Assembly (NCBI RefSeq): GCF_000276665.1
Contig: NW_004955475.1
Location: 1,511,503 to 1,575,502 of the forward strand
From: Chinchilla lanigera
Lineage: Eukaryota; Chordata; Mammalia; Rodentia; Chinchillidae
DNA: 64,000 nt
Direction: 5' to 3'
Every line of letters starts with the position of its first letter. Position 1 is the first letter of the stretch. Both the position numbers and the translations under genes were made by a program. The notes under the pieces are model-generated. The model searched no databases. It saw nothing but the letters and a program-made list of their open reading frames with translations, and was not told where the DNA came from. Below, piece by piece: positions 23,291 through 35,095 of this stretch.

Positions 23291-23961
23291 ACATATATAC
23301 ACACACACAATTTAATTAAAAAAGAAACACAGATTAAAAATCAAAGAATGGAAATCAATGTTCCATATAATGGGAACCCAGAAAAAAGCAGAAGTAGCTT
23401 TCCTAATTTCAAACAACGGGGATTTCAAGCAAAGACTGATCAGAAGAGACAAAGAAGGTCATTTTATTTTGGTTATGAGAACAATTCAACAGGAAGAGGT
23501 AACAGTTATAAACACATATACACCAAGTACCTGCACATCAAACTTGTTAAAACAAACACAGATAGACAAGAAAAATCAGATAAACACCAATACAATTGTA
23601 ATGGGAGACCTCAATACCTCACAAATAGGTCAGCTAGTCAAAAAGAAATTCAACAAATATCAGGAAACCAAGAATTTAAATGATCAATCAATCAATAAAT
23701 AAATGATCCCTTTTTGTAGATGACATAATCCTCTACATACAATACCCCAAAAACTACACCAAAAGACTGCTAGAATTGAGTAGTATAACATGATACAAAG
23801 TCAACACTCCAAAGTCAGTAATGTTCCTGTATACCAATAACAAACTCACAAGAAAGAAATTAGGGTAACAGTACCTTTCACGGTAGCATCAAGAAAAATG
23901 AAATATTTTGGAAATAACCTAATCAAGGAAACGAAAACCCTCTGCCATAGAAACTACAGTA

Positions 23962-24312
23962 CAGTGGACCCTTGACTTACAAACTGAATTTGTTTCCAAG
24001 GGCTAACTGTTCTCAACTGAAGGCTCAGGCTCCTCTATGCAACCTTCAAAGTCTCTCTCCAATATACAGGCAGATCTCAGTCCTTAGAGAGACACTGGCC
24101 TGGGACTTCTTAATTAACCTCATTCAGGAAAGGATGTTATAATGTCCCTTCCAGAACTCTTTAAGGGTTAAATCTGTATCAGAGATCTCCTGGAAGCACA
24201 AGTGGTCAGCATTTAAGTCATAACTCAAGACCTTGGCTTTAATATGAAACTAAATTCCGGTCATAACCCAAGTTGTTCATATGTCAGTCTGTCATAACTT
24301 GAGGGTCCACTG
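23962..24312. mobile_element. Non-autonomous Tc1/mariner-type (Tigger-like) transposon, copy 1
   Basis: 351 bp. The ends are inverted repeats: left CAGTGGACCCTTGACTTACA, right ...TGAGGGTCCACTG. It sits in L1 at a TA target: the L1 sequence reads on from AACTACAGTA to TACTCTAAAA. No transposase. The related copy at 35096-35458 lies in the opposite orientation. Confidence 0.85.
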
Positions 24313-25047
24313 GTACTCTAAAAACAGAAATTGAAGAGGACATCAGAAAATGGAAAGATATCTCTTGTTCCCAGATAGGCAAAACAAATATAATCAAAAT
24401 GAGCATACTTTCAAAACTGTTATACAAATTTAATGCAATCCCAATCAAAATACCAATTGCATTCTTCACAGAACTAGAGAAAACAATCCTAAAATTCATT
24501 TAGATTTAGAAGAGACCTAGAATAGTAAAAGCAATTCTGGGCAACAAGGGCAAGGCAGGGGGCATTACAATCAAGGACTTCAAGTCATACTACAAACTAC
24601 AGTATGATTTGGGCAAACAAACAAACAAACCAAAAAAAACCAAACTTGTGTATCAGTGGAACAAAATAGAGGATGGAGAAATAACTACAGGAACATGCAG
24701 ACACCTTATCTTGGACAAAGGAGCCAAATACTTTTGCTGTAGGAAAGACAGCTGGTACAACTACCACAGAAATCAGTAGGGAGATACCTCAAAAAACTAA
24801 AAGTAGAAATTCCATTTGACCCAGCTATTACCCTTCTAGTTATCTTCCTCAAAAATTTAAAAACATCATATCACATGATGTATGCATACTTATGTTGGTA
24901 CTAGCTAAATACTGGAAGCAGCTTATATGTCCATCAATGGATGATTGGATAAAGAAAATGTGGTATTTATATAAAATGGAGTACTACTCTGACATAAAGG
25001 ATAAACTTGAGACATTTGTAGGAAAATGGATACACCTTGAAACTATA

Positions 25048-25225
25048 CAGAGATCCCTCACCTATCACAGGAGTTATGTTTCAGAGACCCCTGCAATAGG
25101 CGAAAATCCCCAAAGTAGCAGCATTATATTTATTTTATTATTTATATATATATATTTTAAGGCTTTAAAAGCCCTTCCCACACTCCTATAAACCTTTCCC
25201 ACTCTCTTATTAACCTTTCCCACAT

Positions 25226-25265
<40 letters not shown>

Positions 25266-25940
25266 GTTTTTCTCCGGTACCGGGAACCGAACTCACGACC
25301 TTGTGCTTGCCAGGCAGGCGCTTTGCCGCTGAGCTAAATCCCCAGCCCCCCCACATTCTTATAAACACTTCATATGCTCTTAAACACTTTCTACACTCTT
25401 AAACATATGTAATTTTAACAACATGTAAAATTCTACATGGGTACTTGATATGAAGTGGACAAGGAGAGATGTTGAACATATGGGCACAGTGCGAGAGAGC
25501 AAACAGACGGATGCTATGGTCACTAAACCAATCAGCATCCAGGATACAGAACACAGTGCTATGGTTGGTCACCTTCCATTCCATCAGCCAATAGTGTGCC
25601 ATGTACAATCTCACATCGGCAAATTTGCATAAGTGGTAGTGGTATACTGCATTTCCATTGTTTACAGTATGGTATTCATTCACTGAAGAAATACATACAA
25701 TATTTTATTTTGATTTAATATTCTTTTAAAATGTTTGAATTAACATTTTTAATATTTTTTATATTGTTTTAAATTTGGTAGGCAAAAATAATCAAAATCA
25801 TAAATTTTATATAAATACCTATATACCACAAAATCCCACAATACAGTGAAAACTCCACAATACAGAATTAGATTTTTAAAAAAAACCCACAATACAGTGA
25901 AGCTGCAATAAGTGAACCATGATATAGCGAGGGACGGCTG
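25048..25940. mobile_element. Tigger-like transposon interrupted by an ID
   Basis: Inverted ends CAGAGATCCCTCACCTATCA (left) and ...TATAGCGAGGGACGGCTG (right), with TA on both sides, inserted in the L1 3' end. A reverse ID (25227-25347) lies inside, flanked by CCCACATTCTT. AT-rich, no transposase frame. Confidence 0.8.
25227..25347 (-). repeat. Young ID SINE
   Basis: Near-consensus reverse ID with a T run of about 37 bases (its A tail). Confidence 0.95.
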
Positions 25941-25962
25941 TAATGTAAAATAACTCAGATAC

Positions 25963-26196
25963 GGGGGCTGGAGATTTAGCTCAGCAGCAAAAGCGCCTGT
26001 CTGGCATGCGCAAGGTCGTGAGTTCGGTTCCCGGTATCGGAGAAAAACCAAAACCAAAAAAAAAAACAAAAAAAAACCCTCAGATACACAAGCTTAAATA
26101 CTGCATGGTTTCTCTCTTTTTTTTTTGTACCAGGAATCGAACTCACGACTTCACATTTGCCAGGCAGATGCTGCACCACTGAGCCATATCCCTGGC
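25963..26196. repeat. Two ID SINEs in L1 3' end
   Basis: 25963-26076 is a young forward ID (GGGGGCTGGAGATTTAGCTC), flanked by CTCAGATAC. 26117-26196 is an older reverse ID. Confidence 0.9.
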
Positions 26197-26257
26197 TGAT
26201 TTCTGTTATATTAGAAATTCAATATACAAATAAAGTACAAAATAAAATACAGAGTGA

Positions 26258-26706
26258 TACGGCTTGTATCTAAATGTCCCCCCCAAAGCCTCATGCGATC
26301 ATAGGTGGAGTTTTTCAGAGGTGGTTGGATCTAGAGTGTGTGATTCTGGGGTCAAGGTGCGAGATCACTAAATTAGTTCACTGGTTTGGCACAGTTCTGA
26401 GTGTGGATAATGAGAAGGCCCAACATGGGTTTGAATGCTATCCACCCTAAGGGCATGTAGCCTAGATAGAATATAAAGGATAAAAAGAGGACTGCTGTTA
26501 TTCACTTGCTGCTTGCTTCTTTACTACTTTGCTGCGTTTTGCCTGCCATGAGCTTTTTTTCATTTCTGATGCTCCTCTGCCATGCCCCCGTGTCTGGGAG
26601 CCAGCAAACTATGAACTGAAAGCTCCACAAACTGTAACCTACAATAAACCTTTCCTTCTTTGAGTGTTGGGTATTTTGTCTCGGCAATGGAAAAAAATAA
26701 CTAAGA
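26258..26706 (+). mobile_element. MaLR-like LTR, subfamily A
   Basis: GATACGGCTTGTATCTAAAT start, AAGGATAAAAAGAGG promoter-like stretch, AATAAACCTTTCC and GTATTTTGTCTCGGCAATGG end. It lies between two parts of the L1 3' UTR, so it looks like a solo LTR there. Confidence 0.75.
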
Positions 26707-27049
26707 TACAGACAATAGGAAAAACAAAAGAGAAAAAAGTATTTATAATCCAACATGACCAATGTATCTAAAAGTGTGTTTTGATTTAGTATAACTGTCT
26801 TATGTGTTTTGTATGTTGTTTGGCCTGTCAGTCTGGCTGTTAATGTATATTTATGATAATTAATTTGTTAAGGACTTTCAAATAAATAAATGAATCTGAT
26901 GCTCACAAAAAAAATTTAAAGGGTATGAAGGGGAAGGAGAAAAATTGAAATGTCATGTACACATGCCAATTCCCCACAATAAATACAATCTTTATATATT
27001 GCAAACATGTACTAAAAGAATGTTTTAAATTTTTGGAAGATTTTATATA

Positions 27050-27830
27050 TATTTCCTGTTCCAGAATGGTGGTAGCCTAGAGAATTTGATCCTCACAGTT
27101 GGATTCAGAGTCCTCAGTGATCCAGGCACTCAACCTCTACAGCCAAGAGAGAGGGAAGCCTGGCTACTGCTTCAGCTGGCAGCAGACCTTAACATCATCC
27201 ACGTGGTACTAGTTTTAGGTGTATGTAGAATAGGAGAATTGTGAGGTCAGGAAGGCCACCACCTAGATTTCAGAAGGCCTGGGAGGCCAGGCAGTGTGTC
27301 CCTGAGAGGGAAGTGTGTAATGTTGTGAGTGTGAAGCCAAAGGTGCAGTGGAGACCCCAGCAGTTTAGAGAAGCCAGGAACATGGATTGTCTGAAGAAAA
27401 CTGCAAGGAAAGAGCACAGCAGGCCCAAGAGAGAAGCCATAGGAGCTACAACCACTGCAAGTGCCACACTCAGCCATTTGGAGTTCATATCTTGCCAGAT
27501 TGCTTTGGATGCCACACATGGAATTACAGAACTTAATGTTTGCCCTGCTAGATTATGGACTTGCTTTGGTCCCATTTGTTTGTATGCCCCTGTTTGTAAC
27601 TTTTGGAATGGAAATGTATATCTTGTACTATTGAATGTTGGAAATGTTTAACTTTCTTTCCATTTATACATGGGCTCACAGCTAAGAGTTTGCCATAGCT
27701 CTCAGAGGAGACTTTTGACTTGGAATTTTCAGCAATACTGAAACTTTTAGGACTTCTGCAACTCTTAGAGATGGACTAAATGCCTTTTGTGTAAGGGAAT
27801 GTACATGAGTCTTTCGGGGGGCAGGGGAAA
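27050..27830 (+). mobile_element. MaLR internal region
   Basis: The sequence GCCCTGCTAGATTATGGACTTGCTTTGG ... TTTGGAATGGAAATGTATATCTTG and GGAGACTTTTGACTTGG follow the order of MaLR internal sequence as I recall it. An open frame at 27241-27651 (136 codons) lies here; it has no domain I recognise and is probably chance in non-coding MaLR DNA. Confidence 0.55.
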
Positions 27831-27835
27831 AATTT

Positions 27836-28195
27836 TATGGTTTGTGTCTAGACGTTCCCCCCTCCAAATTCTCCTACACTTTTAAATGGGGCTTGGTAGC
27901 TGAATCTAGTGCATAGTTGAACACTGGGATTAAGGGTGCTGGGATTAAGGGTGTGTAGCCTGGATACAATATAAGGGACAGAAAGAGGCTTATCCTCTTT
28001 ATGTTTTCTTGTTGCTTTTGCCGTCTTCCACTGCCATGAACTGTTGCCTCCCTGTCATGTGCCACTCTGCCTTGGAGCCAGCTAATTATGGATGGAAACC
28101 TCTATAAAGTATAAGCTAAATAAACCTTTCCCACTTTAACTTTGGTGTTGAGTATTTTGTCCCAGCAGCAAGAGAAAGGGAACTAAGAGACCCTC
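27836..28195 (+). mobile_element. MaLR-like LTR, subfamily A (3' LTR of the MaLR element)
   Basis: TATGGTTTGTGTCTAGACGT start, two copies of GGGATTAAGGGTGxx at 27927-27957, AATAAACCTTTCCC and GAGTATTTTGTCCCAGCAGC end. It directly follows the MaLR internal region. Confidence 0.75.
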
Positions 28196-28629
28196 CTTAG
28201 CCACAAGTCATACACTCCAAGGATGCCTGAGTTATGGATAACTCCAAACCATATGCAATGTTTATTTCTATATATCCATCCAAATGACAAAGTTTAACTT
28301 ATAAATTAGGCACAGTAATAGACAAACAATAATAATAAGACAGTTATACCAATATACAGTACTATAATTAAATTGCCAGCATCAATTTGTGCTTTAGATT
28401 TGTTATGGTGCTGTTATTTTTGTGTTATGGGGTTGTTATGGTTTGGATCTGAAATGTCCCATAAAAGTTTCATGTGAGCCAGACGTGGTGGCATATGCCT
28501 GTAATTCCAGCACTTGGATTACTGAGGCAGGAGGATCGTTGTGAGTTCGAGGCCAGCCTGGGCTACAAAGTGAGCTCAAGACCAGCCTGAACTTCATAGT
28601 GAGACCCTGTCTCAAAAAGACAAAAATAA

Positions 28630-28660
<31 letters not shown>

Positions 28661-29330
28661 GTCTCATGTGTTCAGAGTAGGGATATTGGAAAGTGATCAG
28701 TTCATGAGAATGCTATACTCATTAGTGGATGAATCCATTAAGTTCATGGCTACATGTGGGTCACTGGGGCATGATTTGGCAGGGTGTCATACATTCCCTG
28801 AATCCTTCTCTCTGATTTCTGGTTCCCTGATTTCCCATTGCTAAGAATTTAGCAGCTTTCCTCTGCCATGCCCTTCCACCATGCCATTTCTGCCTTGAAG
28901 ACACCCAACCCTGTATGGGCTGAACCCTCTGAAATTATGAACCACAATAAACCGCTCCTCCTTAAATTGCGAGTGTCAGGCATTTTGTCCCAGTGATGGT
29001 AAATTGACAATTTCAGGAGACATAAGTAAAATCAGAGTTACACAAACACAGGAACTGCTGTATTGTAACTATCAACCAGAAAACCAAGATGATTACTAAC
29101 TAAGGAACAGTTATCTTACATTGCATACAGAAATTGGATAAAGGGACAATTTGCTTCCCCGGTTGGATAGGGCACAAATTTCATCATGTTACTCGCAGCA
29201 GTATGCAATGCTTTAAAACATTAATGTTTTATTTCTGTAATTTTCCATGTAATATTTTTGGATTGTGCTTGTCTATGGCTATACAGATGGTTAAACCACA
29301 GGGAAGGAGGGTTACTGTATGAAGTCTACA
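28196..29330 (+). mobile_element. Tigger3-like DNA transposon, interrupted by LTR
   Basis: 28196-28433 carries CCTCCTTAGCCACAAG, GGATGCCTGAGTTATGGATA and ATAAATTAGGCACAGTAATA. It resumes at about 29012 and runs through TGTTTTATTTCTGTAATTTTCCATGTAATATTTTTGGATTG to GGTTAAACCACAGGGAAGGA. Both halves follow the Tigger3 order as I recall it. No intact transposase. Confidence 0.65.
28434..29011 (+). mobile_element. MaLR-like LTR with B1 inserted
   Basis: GTTATGGTTTGGATCTGAAA start, AATAAACCGCTCCTCC and GGCATTTTGTCCCAGTGATG end. A forward B1 with (TA)n tail (28475-28658) is flanked by AAAGTTTCATGTG and AAAGTCTCATGTG. Confidence 0.75.
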
Positions 29331-29334
29331 GGTC

Positions 29335-29930
29335 AGTGTACCTAGGGCAGAACAGGTGAGGTGAGATGGCTGTATAGAGGCTACAGATATGCTCACCTGA
29401 GGAAGAAGCCACTGGAGCCAGAAATAGGTAGAAACATTGACTTCATAGTGGTGATTAATTCCTGGAGTCTGAGTACAGTCTAATTTAAGGGTTAAAAATT
29501 CCCAGGGCTCTGATGTGGCGGGAGCCACATTTGCTTGGATTTTACCTGCAAGGTCCCCAACTGGGTCTCATGAACACAGGAGAAATATCCCTTGTTTGGC
29601 CAAGGGAGGAAGAAAAGTAGTTCTTGTGAAAAATATACAGGGCATTCTCTGCAATACATACAATTCAGCATGAGAAAAGACTACCAGAGCCTTATCCAAT
29701 TATGGGGGAAAGAAGTTACCCAAGTCCAGTATACTCTAGCCTGTCTTACCTCAAGGGAGAAAAAAATCTCAGAAATATTTGTGGGGGACATAGTCCAAGG
29801 GCACAGGTTCACTGACACACTGAGTTCCTCATTATAGGATTATTGAATGATTCAGCACCTCCACACCATACCACCAAACCAGAAGGTTCTTATTTAATAA
29901 TGAGCTTATAGATAAAAGAAATACAAGGTT
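29335..29930. other. No gene identified
   Basis: Includes a short open frame at 29592-29837 with no known features; I cannot name a repeat. Confidence 0.3.
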
Positions 29931-29931
29931 G

Positions 29932-30037
29932 GCTGGGTATGGTAGTGCATGCCTGTAATCCCAGTTCTCGGGAGGCTGAGATAGGAGGATGGCCAAGAGT
30001 TCAAGGCCACCCTGAACTACACAGCAACACCCTGTCT

Positions 30038-30096
<59 letters not shown>

Positions 30097-30115
30097 AAGA
30101 AAGAAAGAAACAAAC
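29932..30115 (+). repeat. B1-like SINE with long A tail
   Basis: Forward B1 followed by about 55 A and (GAAA)n. Confidence 0.9.
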
Positions 30116-30299
30116 AAACAAAGAACTGCAAGGACAAGACTCTGCTAAAGGAGCGCCTAAGGAATCCCACAGACAACAAAGGCAACAAAAACAAGGAAAA
30201 TAAAGGCAAAAGGAAAATGAAGCTTCTGAAATTTGTAACTACAGCAAATAGAAATCACAGCCTAACTTCCAACCTGATAAACGCAAAACTGCCAGCAAA

Positions 30300-31190
30300 G
30301 TCCTACCTAATTCAAAGTACAAACAGCAAATAAATATATGAAAAAATGTTCAACATCACTGATCATTTGAGAGATGCAAATTAACACAACAAGGAGATTC
30401 CATCTCACTCCAGAAAGAATGGCTACTATCAATAAATTAACCAATAACAAATGCTGGTGAGGCTGTAGGAAAAAGGTAACCCTTCTCCACTGTTGGTGGG
30501 AGTGTAAATTGGTATAACCACTATGGAAATCAGTATGGCAATCACTAAAAAAACTAAAACTAGAGGTTCCATTTGATGTAGCTGTTCCCCTTACAGGTAC
30601 CTGAAAGAGTTAAAAGCATTATACCATGGGGATATATAAATACTCATGTTTATAGGAGCACAATTTATAATAGCTAAATCTTGGAAAAAACCCATATGCC
30701 ATTTGACCGATGAATGGACAAAGACAATGTGGTATTTATATGCAAAGGAGTTCTATTCTACCATAAAGGATAAACTTGAGTCATTTCTATGTAAATGGAT
30801 ATACCTCCAGGCCACAACTTCAAGTAAAATAAATCAGACACACAAGATTAAATATTACATTGTTTCTTTTGTGTGAGAAACCCAAAGGGTAAGTAAAGAG
30901 CAAAATGAAAGACAAATATTGAGAAGTAGGAAGAATATGTTCAAATGGAAAGGAAAATAGGAAGAGAAAAGAAGGAAGGGAAGGAAGGGAAAAGAGATTT
31001 TAAAAAAGAGAATGAAAGGAAAAAAATAGAAATAAACTCTGTATACAGGGGATGAAAAGAAGGGTTTAAGGGAGGGGAAAGGAATGGGAAAAAAGAATTA
31101 AGCTATATTACATATAGGTATAAATACTGTATGATGAATGTGATCATTATGTATGATAAATATATACTAATAATTTTTTAAAACAATTTT
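30300..31190 (+). repeat. L1 3' end
   Basis: ORF2 3' end words (TCAACATCACTGATCATTTG, ATGAATGGACAAAGACAATG) and the 3' UTR (AAAGGAATGGGAAAAAAGAA ... GATGAATGTGATCATTATGT). Confidence 0.8.
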
Positions 31191-31540
31191 ACATATATTC
31201 ACACACATACATAATTAACAAATATTTATATAACCATTGTCATATAACCAAGAGCAACCACTGAAAAAACTATACAGCATAAATATACTTCTAACAATAT
31301 AAATACTAAAAATTTGTTAGCTTTTTATCAAGTAACACATAGGCAGTCAAGAAAACAAAGGGGAAATAAGGGAAAAAAAAACACTAAGGGTGTTTTAAGG
31401 GTTAACATAACAATACTTCAAATTCAATGATCTAAATGTACTAATTTAGAGACACTGGCAGAATAGATAAAAACCAACTACAGGCTATATTTTCTGCAAG
31501 AAATTTACTTCAAGTACAATATACGTAGATTGAAATTTAG

Positions 31541-31862
31541 GGCTGGGGATTTAGCTCAGCGGCACAGCACCTGCCTGGCAAGTGCAAGGTAGTGAGTTTG
31601 ATTCCCAGTACTGGGAAAAATAAAAATAAAAAAATAAAAGTAGTGTGCTGGGGATTTATCTCAGTGGCACAGCGCCTGCCTGGCAATCACAAGGTCATGA
31701 GTTCGATTCTCGGTTCTGGAAAAAAACAAAAATCAAAAAACAACAACAACAAGAAATTGCGAAGTGTATTTTGGGGCTGGGGATTTAGCTCAGCGGAACA
31801 GCGCCTGCCTGGCAAGCGCAAGGTTGTGAGTTCAATTGCTGGTACCAGAAAAAGAAAAAGAA
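31541..31862 (+). repeat. Three ID SINEs in a row
   Basis: Forward ID units at 31541-31630, 31646-31730 and 31773-31862, each with its own tail. Confidence 0.9.
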
Positions 31863-32084
31863 ATTTAGATGGAAAATTTTATCATGCTGACTTTAATTTT
31901 AAAAAGGCATAAGTAGGTACATATTATCAGATAAACTAGATACCACAGAAACCCAAATTACTAAAGATAAAAGAGGACATAAATAGTATAATGATATAAA
32001 GACCAATATATCATTTGTGAATTCACTAAATAAGATAGCTTTGAAACTGAACTAAAGGGAAAAATACATAAATCTACAATTTCA

Positions 32085-32524
32085 TAGCCAGATATGGAGG
32101 GCATACCTGTAATGCCAGCACTCTGGAGGCTGAAGCAGGAGGACCACTTTGAATTCAAGGCCAGCCTGGACTACACAGTGAGTTCAAGGCCAGCCTTACC
32201 TAGTGAGATCCTGCCTCAAAAAACCAAAAAAGAGAACAACAACAAAAAAACCCCACTAAACTTTCACACAGAATTTCAACACCCTACTCAGCAACTGACA
32301 GAACCTCTGAAAAAGTATCAAATATACGGAGGAATTGAAGTACAGACTAATATCTCTCATTAATTTAAGATTCAAAAAAATCCTCAACAGTGTGTGCATG
32401 CCTGTAATAACAACACTCAGGAGGCTGAGGCAGTAGGACTGCTGTGAGTTTGAGGCCAGCCTGGGCAACATAGTGAGTTCAAGCCCAGCCTGAACTGAGT
32501 AGCAAAACCCTGTCTCAAAAAGAC

Positions 32525-32530
<6 letters not shown>
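32085..32530 (+). repeat. Two B1-like SINEs
   Basis: Forward B1 at 32085-32250 and 32385-32530, the second ending in (TAAA)n/(TAA)n. Confidence 0.85.
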
Positions 32531-32555
<25 letters not shown>

Positions 32556-32794
32556 TAATGATAATAACAAAAACAAAAAAATCCTCAACAAAATATTAGT
32601 AAATTAAATCCAACAATGTATATGAAGAATTACATACCAAGACCAAATGAAGTTATTCTAAGAATGCAAGGGTGTTTTAATATGTGAAATCAATGTAACC
32701 CACAAATATGTCAAGAGGTTAAAAAAATCATATGGTCATATGAAGTAATGCAAAAAAAAGGCAACTGAAAAAGGCAGTATCTATTCACCATAAA

Positions 32795-33255
32795 AATTCT
32801 CACTGAGGATTGAGAGCTGTCACTTAGCAGTAGAGCACTCAACTAGTATGCACAAGGCCCTGATTTCAGTCCTTAAGCATCGCAAAATATAAAAGATAAA
32901 GCAAAGAAAAAAATTTTCAAAGAGTCAGGAATAGAGAGAAACTACCACAATAAAAATCATCTGTGAAAAATTTCTAACACCATACCGACTGATGAAAGAC
33001 TTGATATTTGCCCCTAAGACTGAGAATAAAGAAGGATTCATTCTCACTACTCTTATCTACTCTTATTCAGTGCATAGTAGTAGACATTTTAATCAGTACA
33101 ATATGAGAAAAGTAAGAAATAAAAGGCATACAAGTTAGAAAAGAAGCAATAAAGCCACACCTATAATCTCAGCAACTAAAGAGCTTTACTAAGGAGAACT
33201 GCAAGTTTGAGGCCAGAATGGATTACTTAGCAAGACTCTGTCTCAAAATAAAATT
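32795..33255 (+). repeat. Degenerate ID-like and B1-like units
   Basis: ID-like at 32795-32885 (GTAGAGCACTCAACTAGTAT), B1-like at 33146-33255 (GTTTGAGGCCAGAATGG). Confidence 0.65.
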
Positions 33256-33287
33256 TTAGAACAGCTGGTGATGTCACAGAATTCAAG

Positions 33288-33332
33288 ATCAGCACATGTG
33301 CACGTGCGTGCACGTGCACACACACACACACA
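33288..33332. repeat. Alternating purine-pyrimidine tract
   Basis: ACATGTGCACGTGCGTGCACGTGCACACACAC-like run, a Z-DNA-prone pattern. Confidence 0.8.
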
Positions 33333-33400
33333 CTTCCACAGAATAACACTTTTCCACAGAATAACAAAACATAATATGAAAAGTGACATTAAAATACCAT

Positions 33401-33758
33401 GGGCTGGGGATATAGCTCAGCGGCACAGTGCCTGCCTGGCAAGTGCAAGGTCCTGAGTTTGATTCCCAGTACCAAAAAAAAAAAAAAAAAAAAAGCCCTT
33501 TTCTTCCAAGGAAAATTAAATACTTGGGTATAAAGCTAACAGAAGATGTTCAATATCTATATACTGAAAATTATAAAATGCTGACAAAAGAAATCAAAGA
33601 CAATGTAAAAATGTAAGATATATAATATTCATAGACTTAAAAATCCAACATAGGGGCTGGGAATTTAGCTCAGCGGCAAAAGCGCTTGCCTGGTAAGCGC
33701 AAGGTCGTGAGTTTGGTTCCTGGTACCGGAGAAAAACCAAAAAAAAAAAAAAAAAATC
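33401..33758 (+). repeat. Two ID SINEs
   Basis: 33401-33494 and 33653-33757; the second is flanked by AAAATCCAACATA on both sides. Confidence 0.9.
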
Positions 33759-34164
33759 CAACATAGTAAAGATGTGAATTCTCCCCAATTTTATACATAG
33801 GATTAGTGAAATTCCTATCAAAATGCCAGCAAGGATTTCTTAGATATACACAAGCTTATTCTAAATTTTATCTGTAAAGATAGAAGTCTTAGAACAGATA
33901 GAACAATCTTTAAAAAGAACAAAGTGGGAAAAATCACTCCATACAGTATTAAAGCTGTCAGTAGAGCTACAGTGATCAAGAATTAAGAATATAAATTAAA
34001 ATTCACATTAAGATCCTCAGATATACAAAAGTGTTATGGACACAGTGTATTCAATATCTTGGTTATGGTATGTATCTATCAATTACTGAACTGCATATGC
34101 TAAACATATGTAGTTTAATTTATACATATTATACGTGAATAAAGTTTTTTAAAAGTAGAAAAGA

Positions 34165-34345
34165 GCCAAGCATGGTAGTGTATACTTCTGGGAGACTAAG
34201 GCAGGAGGACTGTAAGTTCAAACCCAGCCTAGGAAACTAAGCACCTTGGCAACACCTTATCTGAAATTAAAAAATAAGAAAATGCTTGGAATGTAGTTAG
34301 TGTGACAGTCCCATGTTCAATCCCTGGTATTAAAGAGAAAAAAAA
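34165..34345 (+). repeat. Degenerate B1-like and ID-like units
   Basis: GAGCCAAGCATGGTAGTGTA and GGAATGTAGTTAGTGTG words. Confidence 0.55.
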
Positions 34346-35095
34346 AGTGGAGAAGACCCACAGGTCACATCAAGTCACAGGTAGCATCTTCACTCAGGGT
34401 AGCAGCCAGCCATACTATACTTTTCTAATGAAAATATGTACTTTAGCATAATGGGTAGTCTGCTGTGTGTATCAGTAGCTGTCCTGGAAGAATACAAAAG
34501 GCAATCTTTGTGTTCACCCACTTGGTATGATAAACTGCAAGGTATATGCACATGTGTCAAAGAGTAAATTGGTGTTTCTTACCCACATTATGCACCATGT
34601 TACATTTTTGTATATTTATAATTTTTTATTAAATGTTTTCTTTTGATTTGTCTTGTAGAATTACCACAATTCAGTACAATATCACATGAAAATCTGCTTT
34701 TACAACTTTTGGAGGAGGCTGAAAATAAGGCAGCAGGTGACTTGACTACAGATGATAACATGGATCATGTATGCCAAAGAAGTTCACAAGATATGACAGA
34801 GCAGTACAGAATGAAGATCTTCATTCAGATGAGGAAGAAAACAGCAATGTAAATAAATGTCTGACTAATCAAAATGCTACAAAATGATCATGTATGCTAC
34901 CTGAATGATTTAACGTTAGAACTAAGACAGAAATTGTTATTAGGTTCTTGCCAAGGGTGAAACCTATTGGGAGGAATGCCAACACTGAGATTCGATGTTG
35001 GAAATTGTTTGTAATGGACAATATGCTACAAGATGTTTTGAAATACACTAATAATGAAATACAAGTAAATCATTCTATGTGCATCAATAGTAATA

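Larger units (their letters stand above)
11625..27040 (+). repeat. One L1 split by nested insertions
   Basis: Pieces in order: 5' region 11625-11744 and 12176-13450 (SINE at 13245), ORF1 13450-14197, ORF1 end and ORF2 start 22654-22800 and 23330-23700, an internal deletion at 23700 joining the endonuclease part to a DD-motif block, ORF2 23700-23961, 24313-25047, 3' end 25941-26257 and 26707-27040. Each break coincides with an inserted element, and the flanks continue the L1 order seen in the copies at 7.0-10.4 kb and 61-62.6 kb. It is dead. Confidence 0.7.
31300..34010 (+). repeat. Older L1 fragment chain
   Basis: Inter-ORF and ORF2-start words at 31440-31540 (GGCAGAATAGATAAAAACCA, CAAGAAATTTACTTCAAGTA), reverse transcriptase remnants at 32590-33130, and later ORF2 at 33500-34010 (CAAAATGCCAGCAAGG). 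It is heavily interrupted by SINEs. Confidence 0.65.

Noticed and set aside
27241..27651. 136-codon open frame
   Set aside because: It lies in MaLR internal DNA, has no domain and no codon pattern I recognise, and the antisense strand is equally open.
29832..30209. 125-codon minus-strand open frame with a poly-Phe run
   Set aside because: It is a reverse translation of a B1 SINE and its long A tail.
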